The notes under the pieces are model-generated. The model was not told the origin of the DNA, did no database searches, and worked only from the letters and a program-made list of their open reading frames with translations. From RGIG5327 sp045612485 (GTDB lineage: Bacteria > Verrucomicrobiota > Lentisphaeria > Victivallales > UBA1829): a stretch of DNA of 15,622 bases. Position numbers and translations under genes: made by a program. This document shows, one piece after another, positions 6,203 through 13,200 of this stretch. The stretch lies in contig JAZKZE010000111.1 of NCBI GenBank assembly GCA_045612485.1, forward strand, positions 1 to 15,622, given 5' to 3'. The first letter of the stretch is position 1, and each line of letters starts with the position of its first letter.

Positions 6203-6895
6203 GTGGGACAGAAAGTAAATCCTATTGGGCTTAGACTTGCCCTGAACAAAAATTGGAGCTCCCGCTGGTTTGCTACCAAAGCCAACTACGGTACCTGGCT
6301 CCTTGAAGACCTGAAGATCAGGAACTTTATCAAAAAGAATTACAATCAGGCCGGAATCGCCCGTGTTGTGATCGAACGCGCAAGCAGCAATATCCGCGTA
6401 ACGATCCTGGCAGCCCGTCCCGGATTGCTCATCGGCCGTAAAGGTGCAGACCTGGATACCATCCGTGATGCAGTGTCCAAACTTCTCAACGGTCGTGAAG
6501 TCATTGTTGATGTGGTGGAAGTAGCTTCCCCCGACACCAATGCTCAGCTCGTTGCTGAAAACGTGGCACAGCAGCTGGAACGCCGTATCGGCTTCCGCCG
6601 TGCTATGAAGAAAGTTATCCAGACTGCTATGGAACAGGGCGCAGAAGGAATCAAGATCCAGTGTGCCGGCCGTCTGGGACTTGCAGAACTTGCAAGAACT
6701 GAACACTACAAAGAAGGGCGTACTCCCCTTCACACCCTGAAGGCTTTTATCGACTATGGTTTTGCCGAAGCTAACACAACTGCCGGTAAGATCGGTGTGA
6801 AAGTCTGGATATGTCACAAAGAATCTATGGAGGAAATGCAAAATGCCGTTAATGCCAAAAAGAGTAAAGCACAGAAAGGTGCAGCGCGGCAGTAA
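6203..6895 (+). CDS. rpsC: Small-subunit ribosomal protein S3
   Basis: S3 sits at the mRNA entry of the 30S subunit. The protein (230 residues) opens with MGQKVNPIGLRL, carries a type-2 KH domain with loop GLLIGRKG (74-81), and has the C-terminal S3 domain (RTEHYKEGRTPLHTLKA, KVWICHKE). It starts at GTG, read as Met, with AGGGG six bases upstream. Its last 17 codons, encoding a basic tail, overlap the start of rplP by 53 bases in another frame. Confidence 0.97.
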   Translation: MGQKVNPIGLRLALNKNWSSRWFATKANYGTWLLEDLKIRNFIKKNYNQAGIARVVIERASSNIRVTILAARPGLLIGRKGADLDTIRDAVSKLLNGREVIVDVVEVASPDTNAQLVAENVAQQLERRIGFRRAMKKVIQTAMEQGAEGIKIQCAGRLGLAELARTEHYKEGRTPLHTLKAFIDYGFAEANTTAGKIGVKVWICHKESMEEMQNAVNAKKSKAQKGAARQ

Positions 6896-7265
6896 TGCCG
6901 GGCTCTCCCAGCGGTGCAACGAGCTTGATTTCGGTGATTTCGGTCTGCAGGCGATGGATCGCACGCAGCTCACCGCCAATCAGATAGAAGCCGCCCGTGT
7001 GGCGATCACCCGTGAAATGAAACGCCGTGGTAAAGTGTGGATCAGAGTATTCCCTTACAAGCCCTACACCAAGAAACCTTTGGAAGTACGTATGGGTAAA
7101 GGTAAAGGTGCAGTGGAATACTGGGTAGCCCCTGTGAAACCTGGCCGCGTACTGTTTGAGATCAGTGGATGCTCTCCTGCTGTTGCCAAGTCTGCAATGT
7201 GCCTTGCCGCAGCAAAGCTCCCCATCAAATGCAAAATGATCACACGCCCCGGCGTGGAAGCATAA
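6843..7265 (+). CDS. rplP: Large-subunit ribosomal protein L16
   Basis: L16 organises the A-site region of 23S rRNA. The 140-residue sequence has MPKRVKHRKVQRG at the N-terminus, then ITREMKRRGKVWIRVFPYKP and the RMGKGKG...WVAPVKPGRVLFEI core typical of the family. GGAGG nine bases upstream supports the ATG at 6843. The ATG at 6852 would still cover the conserved start but has no matching ribosome site. Either start overlaps rpsC. Confidence 0.96.
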   Translation: MPLMPKRVKHRKVQRGSNAGLSQRCNELDFGDFGLQAMDRTQLTANQIEAARVAITREMKRRGKVWIRVFPYKPYTKKPLEVRMGKGKGAVEYWVAPVKPGRVLFEISGCSPAVAKSAMCLAAAKLPIKCKMITRPGVEA

Positions 7266-7277
7266 GAGAGGCTGAAG

Positions 7278-7481
7278 ATGAAAAATCAGATCAATTTCAA
7301 AGAAATGTCCGACGCCGAACTTGAAGCTCAGATTGAAGAGCTGCGTAAGGAAAAGTTCAATACCCGTGCGCAGGCAAAAGCCGGTCAGAACGAGAATCCC
7401 GTGAAAATGAGAACGATCCGCAGAAATATTGCCCGCGCTCTCACTGAACAGACTCTCCGGGCCAATGCCAAAAAGGCATAA
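7278..7481 (+). CDS. rpmC: Large-subunit ribosomal protein L29
   Basis: This small two-helix protein (67 residues) lies near the tunnel exit and helps form the docking site for SRP and trigger factor. It is recognised by length, by position between rplP and rpsQ, and by the pattern EMSDAELEAQIEELRKEKFN...MRTIRRNIARALT. It starts 12 bases after rplP, with GAGAGG upstream. Confidence 0.94.
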   Translation: MKNQINFKEMSDAELEAQIEELRKEKFNTRAQAKAGQNENPVKMRTIRRNIARALTEQTLRANAKKA

Positions 7482-7507
7482 TAACCGGAAACAAAGAGGA
7501 TTAAGAA

Positions 7508-7783
7508 ATGGCAGAAGAAACAAAATGCTGCGAACGCGGTAACCGCAAAAGCAGAGTCGGGCAGGTCGTGAGCGATGTCCAGAACAAGACTATCGTTGTT
7601 CAGGTCATCACCCGTATCCCGCACAAGAGATATAAAAAGGTCGTGAAAGTACGTAAGACCTACTACGTTCACGATGAAGAGAACCAGGCGAAATCCGGCG
7701 ATGTGGTTCGTATCGCTGAAACCAGACCTTTGAGCAAACTCAAACGCTGGCGCCTTGTTGAAATCGTCAGCCGTCCTGAATAA
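7508..7783 (+). CDS. rpsQ: Small-subunit ribosomal protein S17
   Basis: S17 is a 16S rRNA-binding OB-fold protein needed early in 30S assembly. The 91-residue sequence shows the family's GQVVSDVQNKTIVVQV strand pair, the HKRYKKVVKVRKTYYVHDE loop and GDVVRIAETRPLSKLKRW. The first ten residues contain two adjacent cysteines (CC), an unremarkable variable region. AGAGGA lies upstream. Confidence 0.96.
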   Translation: MAEETKCCERGNRKSRVGQVVSDVQNKTIVVQVITRIPHKRYKKVVKVRKTYYVHDEENQAKSGDVVRIAETRPLSKLKRWRLVEIVSRPE

Positions 7784-7806
7784 GGCGTTCCCAAGGAGAT
7801 CATACT

Positions 7807-8172
7807 ATGGTACAGATGCAAAGCAATATGGAAGTTGCCGACAACTCCGGTGCAAAGCGCATTACCGTGATCACTGTCCTCGGACAGAAGAAACGGGTCG
7901 CTCACATCGGTGACATTGTCACAGCGGCTGTTAAAGAAGCCATCCCCGGCGGCGGAGTGAAAAAAGGTGAAGTAGTGAAAGCTGTTATCGTGCGTACTGC
8001 TCATAAAATCAGCCGTCCTGATGGTTCCTATCTGAGATTCGACGCAAACGCCGCCGTCATTATTGACGACGAAAAGAACCCCCGCGGAACCCGTATCTTC
8101 GGCCCGGTGGCACGTGAATTGCGCGAAAAGAACTTTATGAAGATTATTTCCCTTGCGCCGGAGGTGCTCTGA
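7807..8172 (+). CDS. rplN: Large-subunit ribosomal protein L14
   Basis: L14 is a five-stranded barrel protein at the subunit interface and a docking site for silencing factor RsfS. The 121 residues are near full family length, with MVQMQSNMEVADNSGAK at the start, AIPGGGVKKGEVVKAVIVRT in the core, and a GTRIFGPVAREL finish. AAGGAG precedes the ATG. The stop codon shares one base with the rplX start (TGATG), so the two are translationally coupled. Confidence 0.97.
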   Translation: MVQMQSNMEVADNSGAKRITVITVLGQKKRVAHIGDIVTAAVKEAIPGGGVKKGEVVKAVIVRTAHKISRPDGSYLRFDANAAVIIDDEKNPRGTRIFGPVARELREKNFMKIISLAPEVL

Positions 8173-8474
8173 TGTTTTCCGAAAAATGCGCGAAAAAATA
8201 TCATGTGAAAAAAGGTGACACCGTACAGGTGATCAGCGGCGAGTGGAAAAATGAAAGCGGAAAAGTAGCCGCCATCCTGAAGAAAAAGGATCGTGTGGTC
8301 ATTGCTATCGAAAGCATCCCCGCTGACAAACTTTCTGCCCGTCTCGGCAAAAAGACTGTGAAGAAGTCTGCCGCCCGTCCCAAAGGCGGTATGGTGGAAC
8401 GTTCCGTCTCTGTGCATGTGTCCAACGTCAAAAAGACCGCAGACGCTCCTGCGCCTGAAAAAAAAGCGGAGTAA
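8172..8474 (+). CDS. rplX: Large-subunit ribosomal protein L24
   Basis: L24 is an assembly initiator of the 50S subunit. The KOW motif is seen as KKGDTVQVISGEWKNESGKV (residues 13-32), and the C-terminal part has the expected basic region ending in VSNVKK. Length 100 residues, near normal, with a Pro/Ala/Lys-rich tail. Start overlaps the rplN stop by one base. Confidence 0.94.
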   Translation: MFSEKCAKKYHVKKGDTVQVISGEWKNESGKVAAILKKKDRVVIAIESIPADKLSARLGKKTVKKSAARPKGGMVERSVSVHVSNVKKTADAPAPEKKAE

Positions 8475-8480
8475 TAGATC

Positions 8481-9017
8481 ATGCCTGATATGAAGAAAAA
8501 ATATTTGGAAGAAGTCGCTCCCGCCCTGAAAGAAAAGATGGGCTACAAGAACGTCATGCAGATTCCCAAGCTGAGCAAAATCGTGCTGAGCATGGGTGTC
8601 GGTACCAAAATGGACAAAGACGCTCTTCCTGAAGCGAAAAATATCCTGACAGCCATCACCGGTCAGTGCCCTGTGGTGACCAAAGCTAAAAAGAACGTTG
8701 CTAACTTCAAACTGCGTGCAGGTATGCCCGTAGGTCTGATGGTGACTCTCCGCAGCCACATCATGTACGAGTTTCTGGACAGATTCGTCCACAACGCTCT
8801 TCCCCGTGTGAGAGACTTCCGCGGAGTTCCGAAAAAAGGTTTCGACGGTGTCGGTAACTACAATATCGGTATGCCCGATGTCTCTGTTTTCACTGAAGTG
8901 GATCTTGACAAACTCAAATACCCCTTCGGTCTCAATATCACAATCGTTACCACGGCTAAAACGGATGCCGAGGCGAAAGAACTTCTTTCCCTCATGGACG
9001 TTCCGTTCGCCCGCTGA
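8481..9017 (+). CDS. rplE: Large-subunit ribosomal protein L5
   Basis: L5 binds 5S rRNA in the central protuberance and contacts the P-site tRNA. The 178-residue length matches the family. Diagnostic segments are YKNVMQIPKLSKIVLSMGVG, TKAKKNVANFKLRAGMPVG (a typical L5 stretch) and RDFRGVPKKGFDGVGNYN. The start lies 6 bases after rplX, with GGAG in the end of rplX as ribosome site. Confidence 0.97.
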   Translation: MPDMKKKYLEEVAPALKEKMGYKNVMQIPKLSKIVLSMGVGTKMDKDALPEAKNILTAITGQCPVVTKAKKNVANFKLRAGMPVGLMVTLRSHIMYEFLDRFVHNALPRVRDFRGVPKKGFDGVGNYNIGMPDVSVFTEVDLDKLKYPFGLNITIVTTAKTDAEAKELLSLMDVPFAR

Positions 9018-9031
9018 CAGGAGAGTGAATC

Positions 9032-9217
9032 ATGGCTAAGAAAAGTCTGATTGCTAAGCAGCAAGCCCCCGCGAAATTCTCTTCGAGAAGATACAACCGC
9101 TGCCAGGTCTGCGGACGCCCCCGGGCTTATATAAGAAAATTTAAACTTTGCCGCCTTTGTTTCCGGGAAATGGCCCTCAATGGTCAGATCCCCGGTGTGA
9201 CTAAGGCAAGCTGGTAA
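9032..9217 (+). CDS. rpsN: Small-subunit ribosomal protein S14, zinc-binding short form
   Basis: S14 is a late-assembly protein of the 30S head. The 61-residue length and the two pairs CxxC (Cys24/27 and Cys40/43) mark the short zinc-ribbon (C+) form, not the roughly 100-residue zinc-free form of enterobacteria. The tail GQIPGVTKASW is the usual ending. AGGAGAG precedes the ATG. If a zinc-free paralogue exists elsewhere, this one would be the zinc-replete form. Confidence 0.96.
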   Translation: MAKKSLIAKQQAPAKFSSRRYNRCQVCGRPRAYIRKFKLCRLCFREMALNGQIPGVTKASW

Positions 9218-9235
9218 TCTGAAGGAGACGATAAA

Positions 9236-9628
9236 ATGAGTATGCAGGATCCTATTTCCGATATGCTTACGCGCCTCCGCAACGGGGCTATGTCCCGTCA
9301 GAAGGAAGTCGCGATCCCCTCTTCCAAGATGAAAGCATCCATTGCTAAAGTTCTTGAAGATGAGGGTTATATTAAATCCTTCCGCGTGGAAGGCGATGTA
9401 AAGAAAACTCTTTTCATCGAAATGAAGTACCAGGGACGCCGTTCTGTTCTCGAAGGTCTCGAGAGGATCAGCAAACCTTCCCGCCGTCTTTATTGCGGCT
9501 GCAAGGACATTCCCAAGGTGAAAGACGGTCTCGGCATTGCGATCATTTCCACACCCCGGGGAATCCTCAGCGGTGCGGACGCCGAAAAACTCAATGTGGG
9601 CGGAGAAATCCTCTGCTTCGTTTGGTAA
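9236..9628 (+). CDS. rpsH: Small-subunit ribosomal protein S8
   Basis: S8 binds the central domain of 16S rRNA and in enterobacteria represses the spc operon by binding its mRNA. The 130-residue protein has DPISDMLTRLRNG at the start and GIAIISTPRGILSGADAEK and GGEILCFVW at the end, both strong family marks. AAGGAG eight bases upstream favours the ATG at 9236 over the one at 9242. Confidence 0.97.
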   Translation: MSMQDPISDMLTRLRNGAMSRQKEVAIPSSKMKASIAKVLEDEGYIKSFRVEGDVKKTLFIEMKYQGRRSVLEGLERISKPSRRLYCGCKDIPKVKDGLGIAIISTPRGILSGADAEKLNVGGEILCFVW

Positions 9629-9643
9629 GGAAAGGGCGTTACA

Positions 9644-10180
9644 ATGTCAAGAATTGGTATGAAACCTGTTGAGATCATCGCCGGCGTAACCGTTGCGGTC
9701 GCCGGTGACAAGGTCACTGTTGAAGGTAAACTCGGTAAACTGGAACTCACTCTTCCTGCTGGTATCAATGCCGCTGTTGAAGGCAATGAAGTGAAGGTCA
9801 CCAGAGTATCTGATGAAGGAATCAATAAAGCCCTTCACGGACTCAATCGCAGCATGATCAAAAACATGATCATTGGTGTTGCTGAAGGATACAAAAAAGA
9901 ACTTCAGATCGTCGGTGTCGGTTATAAAGCAGTGCTTGCCGGCAAGAAACTTACTTTGAGTCTGGGTTACTCCCACGACTGCGTGTACATGATCCCCGAC
10001 GGGATCAAGGTTACTATTACTGACAGTGTGAAGATCCTTGTAGAAGGGATCGACAAACAGTTGGTCGGTGAAGTTGCTGCCCGTATCCGCAGATTCAAAA
10101 AACCTGAGCCCTACAAAGGCAAAGGTGTCAGATACTCTGACGAGAACGTGGTGATCAAGCCCGGTAAAACGAATGCTTAA
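9644..10180 (+). CDS. rplF: Large-subunit ribosomal protein L6
   Basis: L6 has two related domains and lies near the factor-binding site of the 50S subunit. The 178-residue sequence begins MSRIGMKPVEI and carries the L6 signature PEPYKGKGVRY near residue 155, with RSMIKNMIIGVAEGYKKELQ in the middle. Normal length. The start lies 15 bases after rpsH. Confidence 0.97.
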   Translation: MSRIGMKPVEIIAGVTVAVAGDKVTVEGKLGKLELTLPAGINAAVEGNEVKVTRVSDEGINKALHGLNRSMIKNMIIGVAEGYKKELQIVGVGYKAVLAGKKLTLSLGYSHDCVYMIPDGIKVTITDSVKILVEGIDKQLVGEVAARIRRFKKPEPYKGKGVRYSDENVVIKPGKTNA

Positions 10181-10193
10181 TTGAGAGGTCATC

Positions 10194-10553
10194 ATGTACA
10201 AGACATCTAAAGATAAAAGAGTCCGCCGTCATCTCCGCCTTCGTCAGAAGGTCTCCGGTACGGCGGAGAGACCCCGTCTCGCCGTCTGCTTTACCGCGAA
10301 CAACATGTATGTTCAGTTCATCGACGACGTAGCGGGCAGAACCCTCGCTTCCTCCTCCACTCTTGCAAAAGAGTTTGTGGAGCTCAATCTCAAACGTAAT
10401 GTCGAAGCCGCCAAGGCTCTCGGCAAACTTGCTGCGGAAAAAGCTAAAGCTGCCGGTATCAGTGCAGTTGTGTTTGACCGCGGCGGTCTCCAGTATCATG
10501 GTAAAGTGAAAGCTCTTGCTGACGCTGCCCGTGAAGCCGGACTTCAATTCTAA
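10194..10553 (+). CDS. rplR: Large-subunit ribosomal protein L18
   Basis: L18 binds 5S rRNA with L5. The 119-residue protein has an Arg/Lys-rich N-terminus (KDKRVRRHLRLRQKVSGTAE), ERPRLAVCFTANNMYVQFIDD, and the C-terminal FDRGGLQYHGKVKALADAAR typical of L18. GAGAGG upstream; 13 bases after rplF. Confidence 0.97.
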   Translation: MYKTSKDKRVRRHLRLRQKVSGTAERPRLAVCFTANNMYVQFIDDVAGRTLASSSTLAKEFVELNLKRNVEAAKALGKLAAEKAKAAGISAVVFDRGGLQYHGKVKALADAAREAGLQF

Positions 10554-10570
10554 GGAGCAAGGGAATAATT

Positions 10571-11131
10571 ATGGCTACTGAAAAAATGAATAGCGAAGTG
10601 AAAGAAGATGCCGTTTCCATGGAGGAACAGGCTGTTGTTGCCGCACCTGCTTTCAAGCCTGCTGAAGAAGAAGGCGGACTTGGTGAAGTGGTTCTTGCCA
10701 TCAACCGCTGCTCCAAAGTTGTAAAGGGCGGTCGTAACTTCAGTTTCGGTGCTCTTGTGGTTGTGGGCGACCGTAACGGTAAAGTTGGTTACGGATACGG
10801 CAAAGCCAACGAAGTATCCGATGCTATCCGCAAAGGCAGTGAAGCTGCCAAAAAGAATATGATCACAGTTGCCCGCCGTGGTGATACTGTTCCCCACTCC
10901 GTGGAAGCAAAATTCCGTGGTTCCAAGATCATTATCCGTCCTGCCTCTGAAGGTACCGGTATGATCGCCGGCGGTACCATGCGTGCTGTTCTCGGGCTTG
11001 CCGGTGTGGTTGACGTGCTTACCAAGTCCCAGGGTTCCAATAACCCCATGAACGTAGTGAAAGCTACCTTCAAGGCTATTGAATCCATGAAGACCAAAGC
11101 ACAGATCATGGAAAAACGCGGCAAAAACTAA
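10571..11131 (+). CDS. rpsE: Small-subunit ribosomal protein S5 with N-terminal extension
   Basis: S5 acts in mRNA unwinding and decoding accuracy on the 30S subunit. The S5 core starts near residue 43 (AINRCSKVVKGGRNFSFG), with DRNGKVGYGYGKANEV and a C-terminal domain (PASEGTGMIAGGTMRAVLG). The 186 residues exceed the usual length of about 165 because of some 25 extra, mostly acidic/Ala residues at the N-terminus. The ATG at 10571 follows AAGGGA. rpmD (L30), usually next, is missing: only 19 bases separate rpsE and rplO. Confidence 0.96.
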   Translation: MATEKMNSEVKEDAVSMEEQAVVAAPAFKPAEEEGGLGEVVLAINRCSKVVKGGRNFSFGALVVVGDRNGKVGYGYGKANEVSDAIRKGSEAAKKNMITVARRGDTVPHSVEAKFRGSKIIIRPASEGTGMIAGGTMRAVLGLAGVVDVLTKSQGSNNPMNVVKATFKAIESMKTKAQIMEKRGKN

Positions 11132-11150
11132 TTTGAAACGAGGATAAATC

Positions 11151-11603
11151 ATGAAATTGCATACTTTGAAAACGACTCCCGGTTCCAGAAAAGCCAGACT
11201 TCGTGTCGGTCGCGGTGACGGTTCCGGCCAGGGCGGTACAGCCGGTCGCGGTCACAAGGGGCAGAAGTCCCGCAGCGGTGCTGCAATCCGTCTTCACTTT
11301 GAAGGCGGTCAGACTCCCTCTTTCCGCAGACTTCCTAAAGTGGGTTTCAAGCGTCCCTATGTGAAGACCATCTTCAATGTGGTCAATGTAGGTATGATCG
11401 ACAAGTACTTTGAAGCCGGCGAAACTGCTGATGAGACCACCATGCGTCTCAAAGGCATTCTCGGTAAAGCTAAAGCCCCGCTGAAGATCCTTGCCAATGG
11501 TGACATCACCAAGGCGATCAAAGTGAAGGCCAATTATTTCTCCGAGGCAGCCAAAGCCAAGATCGAACAGGCTGGCGGTTCCTGCGAAATCGAGACCCTG
11601 TAA
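11151..11603 (+). CDS. rplO: Large-subunit ribosomal protein L15
   Basis: L15 is a late-assembly 50S protein with a long N-terminal extension buried in rRNA. The 150-residue sequence has the Gly/Arg-rich RVGRGDGSGQGGTAGRGHKG, then GGQTPSFRRLPKVGFKR, both diagnostic. ACGAGG lies upstream. Directly after rpsE (19 bases) and before secY, as in the spc operon except for the missing L30 gene. Confidence 0.96.
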   Translation: MKLHTLKTTPGSRKARLRVGRGDGSGQGGTAGRGHKGQKSRSGAAIRLHFEGGQTPSFRRLPKVGFKRPYVKTIFNVVNVGMIDKYFEAGETADETTMRLKGILGKAKAPLKILANGDITKAIKVKANYFSEAAKAKIEQAGGSCEIETL

Positions 11604-11604
11604 A

Positions 11605-11617
11605 GGCGCAATGCGCC
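11605..11617 (+). other. Small GC hairpin between rplO and secY
   Basis: GGCGC-AAT-GCGCC is a perfect 5-bp stem-loop in the 28-base gap, just after the rplO stop and just before the secY ribosome site. No T-run follows, so it is not a terminator. It may affect mRNA decay or secY translation; function inferred only. Confidence 0.4.
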
Positions 11618-11631
11618 GGGAAAGAGGATAG

Positions 11632-12990
11632 ATGTTTAAGGCATTTATAAATTCGTTCAAAATCAAAGAACTGAGAAACAGGATAATGTTCACTGCTCTC
11701 ATGGTGGTGTTCTGCCGTGTTGCTGCGAACATTCCCTGTCCCGGCATTGATACGCAAAGTCTTGCCAAATACTTCGATAAACTTACATCTGATGCTGCAG
11801 CAGGTCAATTCATGCAGATGTTTGACCTGTTCAGCGGAGGTGCAATGCAGCATTTCGCCATTGGAGCGCTTGGTATTATGCCCTACATTTCGGCATCCAT
11901 TATCATGCAGCTTCTGGTTCCCGTGATCCCCTCTCTGGAAAAACTCCAGAGAGAAGGGGAAGTGGGACGGGCGAAGATCAGCCAGTACACCCGTTATCTT
12001 ACCATTATCATCTGCCTTGTGCAGGGTGCCATGGCGGCCATTGCCATGACCAATCCCTCCCGTCTGGGGCTTCCTGCCCCGGCGATGCCGCTTGTTTCCC
12101 AGGCCGGTCCCGGATTTGTCATCATGTCCACCATTATCCTTACTGCCGGCACCATGATTCTGGTGTGGTTCGGTGAACGTATTACGGAACATGGTATCGG
12201 AAATGGTGTTTCCATCATTATTACTGTAAACATCATTGAGCGTCTGCCCCAGTCTCTTGTATCACTCTTTGAGATGATGCAGTCCGGGTTCTCCGCCTCC
12301 GGAAGCCGCTTCCGTGAAGTTCATCTTCTGTTGCTCTTTGTGATCTTTGCTGTTGTTACAGCTTTCACGATTATGTTGACACAGGGCCAGAGAAGAGTTC
12401 CCATTCAGATGGCGAAACGTGTAGTTGGCAACAAGCTTGGCGGCGGTGTGACTTATATGCCGTTGAAGGTGAATTTCCCCGGTGTTATGCCTATCATTTT
12501 CGCCGGAGCTATTCTTATCCTTCCTCCTGTGCTGCTCAATTCTGTTGCTTTCCTGCGTCCCCTTGCTCCTTATTTCGGGCATGATACTTACAGTTATATG
12601 TGTATCTACGGGGTTTTGATCCTTGCGTTCTCCTACTTCTGGGTTGCGAATATGTTCAATCCTGTCCAGATCGCGGATAATCTCAAGAAGGAAGGCAATT
12701 ACATTCCCGGGATCCGTCCCGGAAAACCCACAGCTGATTTTCTGGATGACACTATGACCAGAGTGACCTTTGCCGGTGCTGTTTTCCTTACTGCATTGGC
12801 AATCTTCCCCATGCTGCTTTCCAAGTGGCTGAAGATCCCCTATCAGGTTTCTTCATTCTTCGGCGGAACCAGTCTTCTGATCATCGTCGGGGTTACCATT
12901 GATACTTTGAGTCAGATGGAATCCCACCTTGCCATGAGAAATTATGATGGGTTCCTTAACCGTGGCCGTCTGAAGGGACGTAACGGATAA
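11632..12990 (+). CDS. secY: Protein translocase channel subunit SecY
   Basis: SecY is the pore of the SecYEG translocon in the inner membrane. The 452-residue protein shows ten hydrophobic segments (roughly 17-34, 72-97, 120-140, 158-179, 187-204, 229-250, 283-306, 321-345, 377-396, 407-425). Signature segments are GIMPYISASIIMQLL (81-95), GERITEHGIGNG (181-192), GQRRVPIQMAKR (252-263) and GIRPGKPTADFLDD (360-373). It is the last gene of the cluster, closed by an intrinsic terminator. The ribosome site AGAGGA precedes the ATG. Confidence 0.98.
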   Translation: MFKAFINSFKIKELRNRIMFTALMVVFCRVAANIPCPGIDTQSLAKYFDKLTSDAAAGQFMQMFDLFSGGAMQHFAIGALGIMPYISASIIMQLLVPVIPSLEKLQREGEVGRAKISQYTRYLTIIICLVQGAMAAIAMTNPSRLGLPAPAMPLVSQAGPGFVIMSTIILTAGTMILVWFGERITEHGIGNGVSIIITVNIIERLPQSLVSLFEMMQSGFSASGSRFREVHLLLLFVIFAVVTAFTIMLTQGQRRVPIQMAKRVVGNKLGGGVTYMPLKVNFPGVMPIIFAGAILILPPVLLNSVAFLRPLAPYFGHDTYSYMCIYGVLILAFSYFWVANMFNPVQIADNLKKEGNYIPGIRPGKPTADFLDDTMTRVTFAGAVFLTALAIFPMLLSKWLKIPYQVSSFFGGTSLLIIVGVTIDTLSQMESHLAMRNYDGFLNRGRLKGRNG

Positions 12991-13011
12991 GAAATTTCCT
13001 TATGGGTTTAT

Positions 13012-13041
13012 AAAGCGGTTCGTCTGAACCGCTTTTTTTTT
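13012..13041 (+). terminator. Strong intrinsic terminator after secY
   Basis: A perfect 10-bp stem, AAAGCGGTTC (13012-13021) with GAACCGCTTT (13026-13035), closes on a GTCT loop and is followed by an unbroken T-run to 13041. It ends the rplV-secY transcript, so no ribosomal gene follows on this unit. Confidence 0.93.
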
Positions 13042-13082
13042 GTCTGTATACTTTTATTTCAAGTATTTATAAGCGATTTTTT

Positions 13083-13122
13083 TCAGGAATAAATATTTCT
13101 GATGATAATCACTCATTCCTGA
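13083..13122. promoter_or_regulatory. Array of three related half-sites (operator-like)
   Basis: TCAGGAAT (13083-13090), ATTTCTGA (13095-13102) and ATTCCTGA (13115-13122) are related half-sites, the first and third exact inverted complements. The second and third start 20 bp apart, about two helical turns. The array ends one base before a TTGACA box, a natural place for a transcription factor. No factor is identified. Confidence 0.45.
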
Positions 13123-13123
13123 T

Positions 13124-13181
13124 TTGACAATTTTTGTTTACGTGATAACTTATTATTATTTCATTTATTTTATCTTATAAT
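13124..13181 (+). promoter_or_regulatory. Promoter candidates for the two-TM membrane protein gene
   Basis: TTGACA (13124-13129) is followed after 16 bp by TAACTT (13146-13151) with a TG two bases before it, like an extended -10. A second, perfect TATAAT lies at 13176-13181 with a weak TTATTA at the -35 position. Which one is used cannot be told from sequence. Confidence 0.45.
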
Positions 13182-13200
13182 TATTTATGAAAGGAGAATT

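Noticed and set aside
5828..6979. Minus-strand reading frame of 383 residues across rplV and rpsC
   Set aside because: Antisense to two unmistakable ribosomal genes; composition is typical of a shadow frame.
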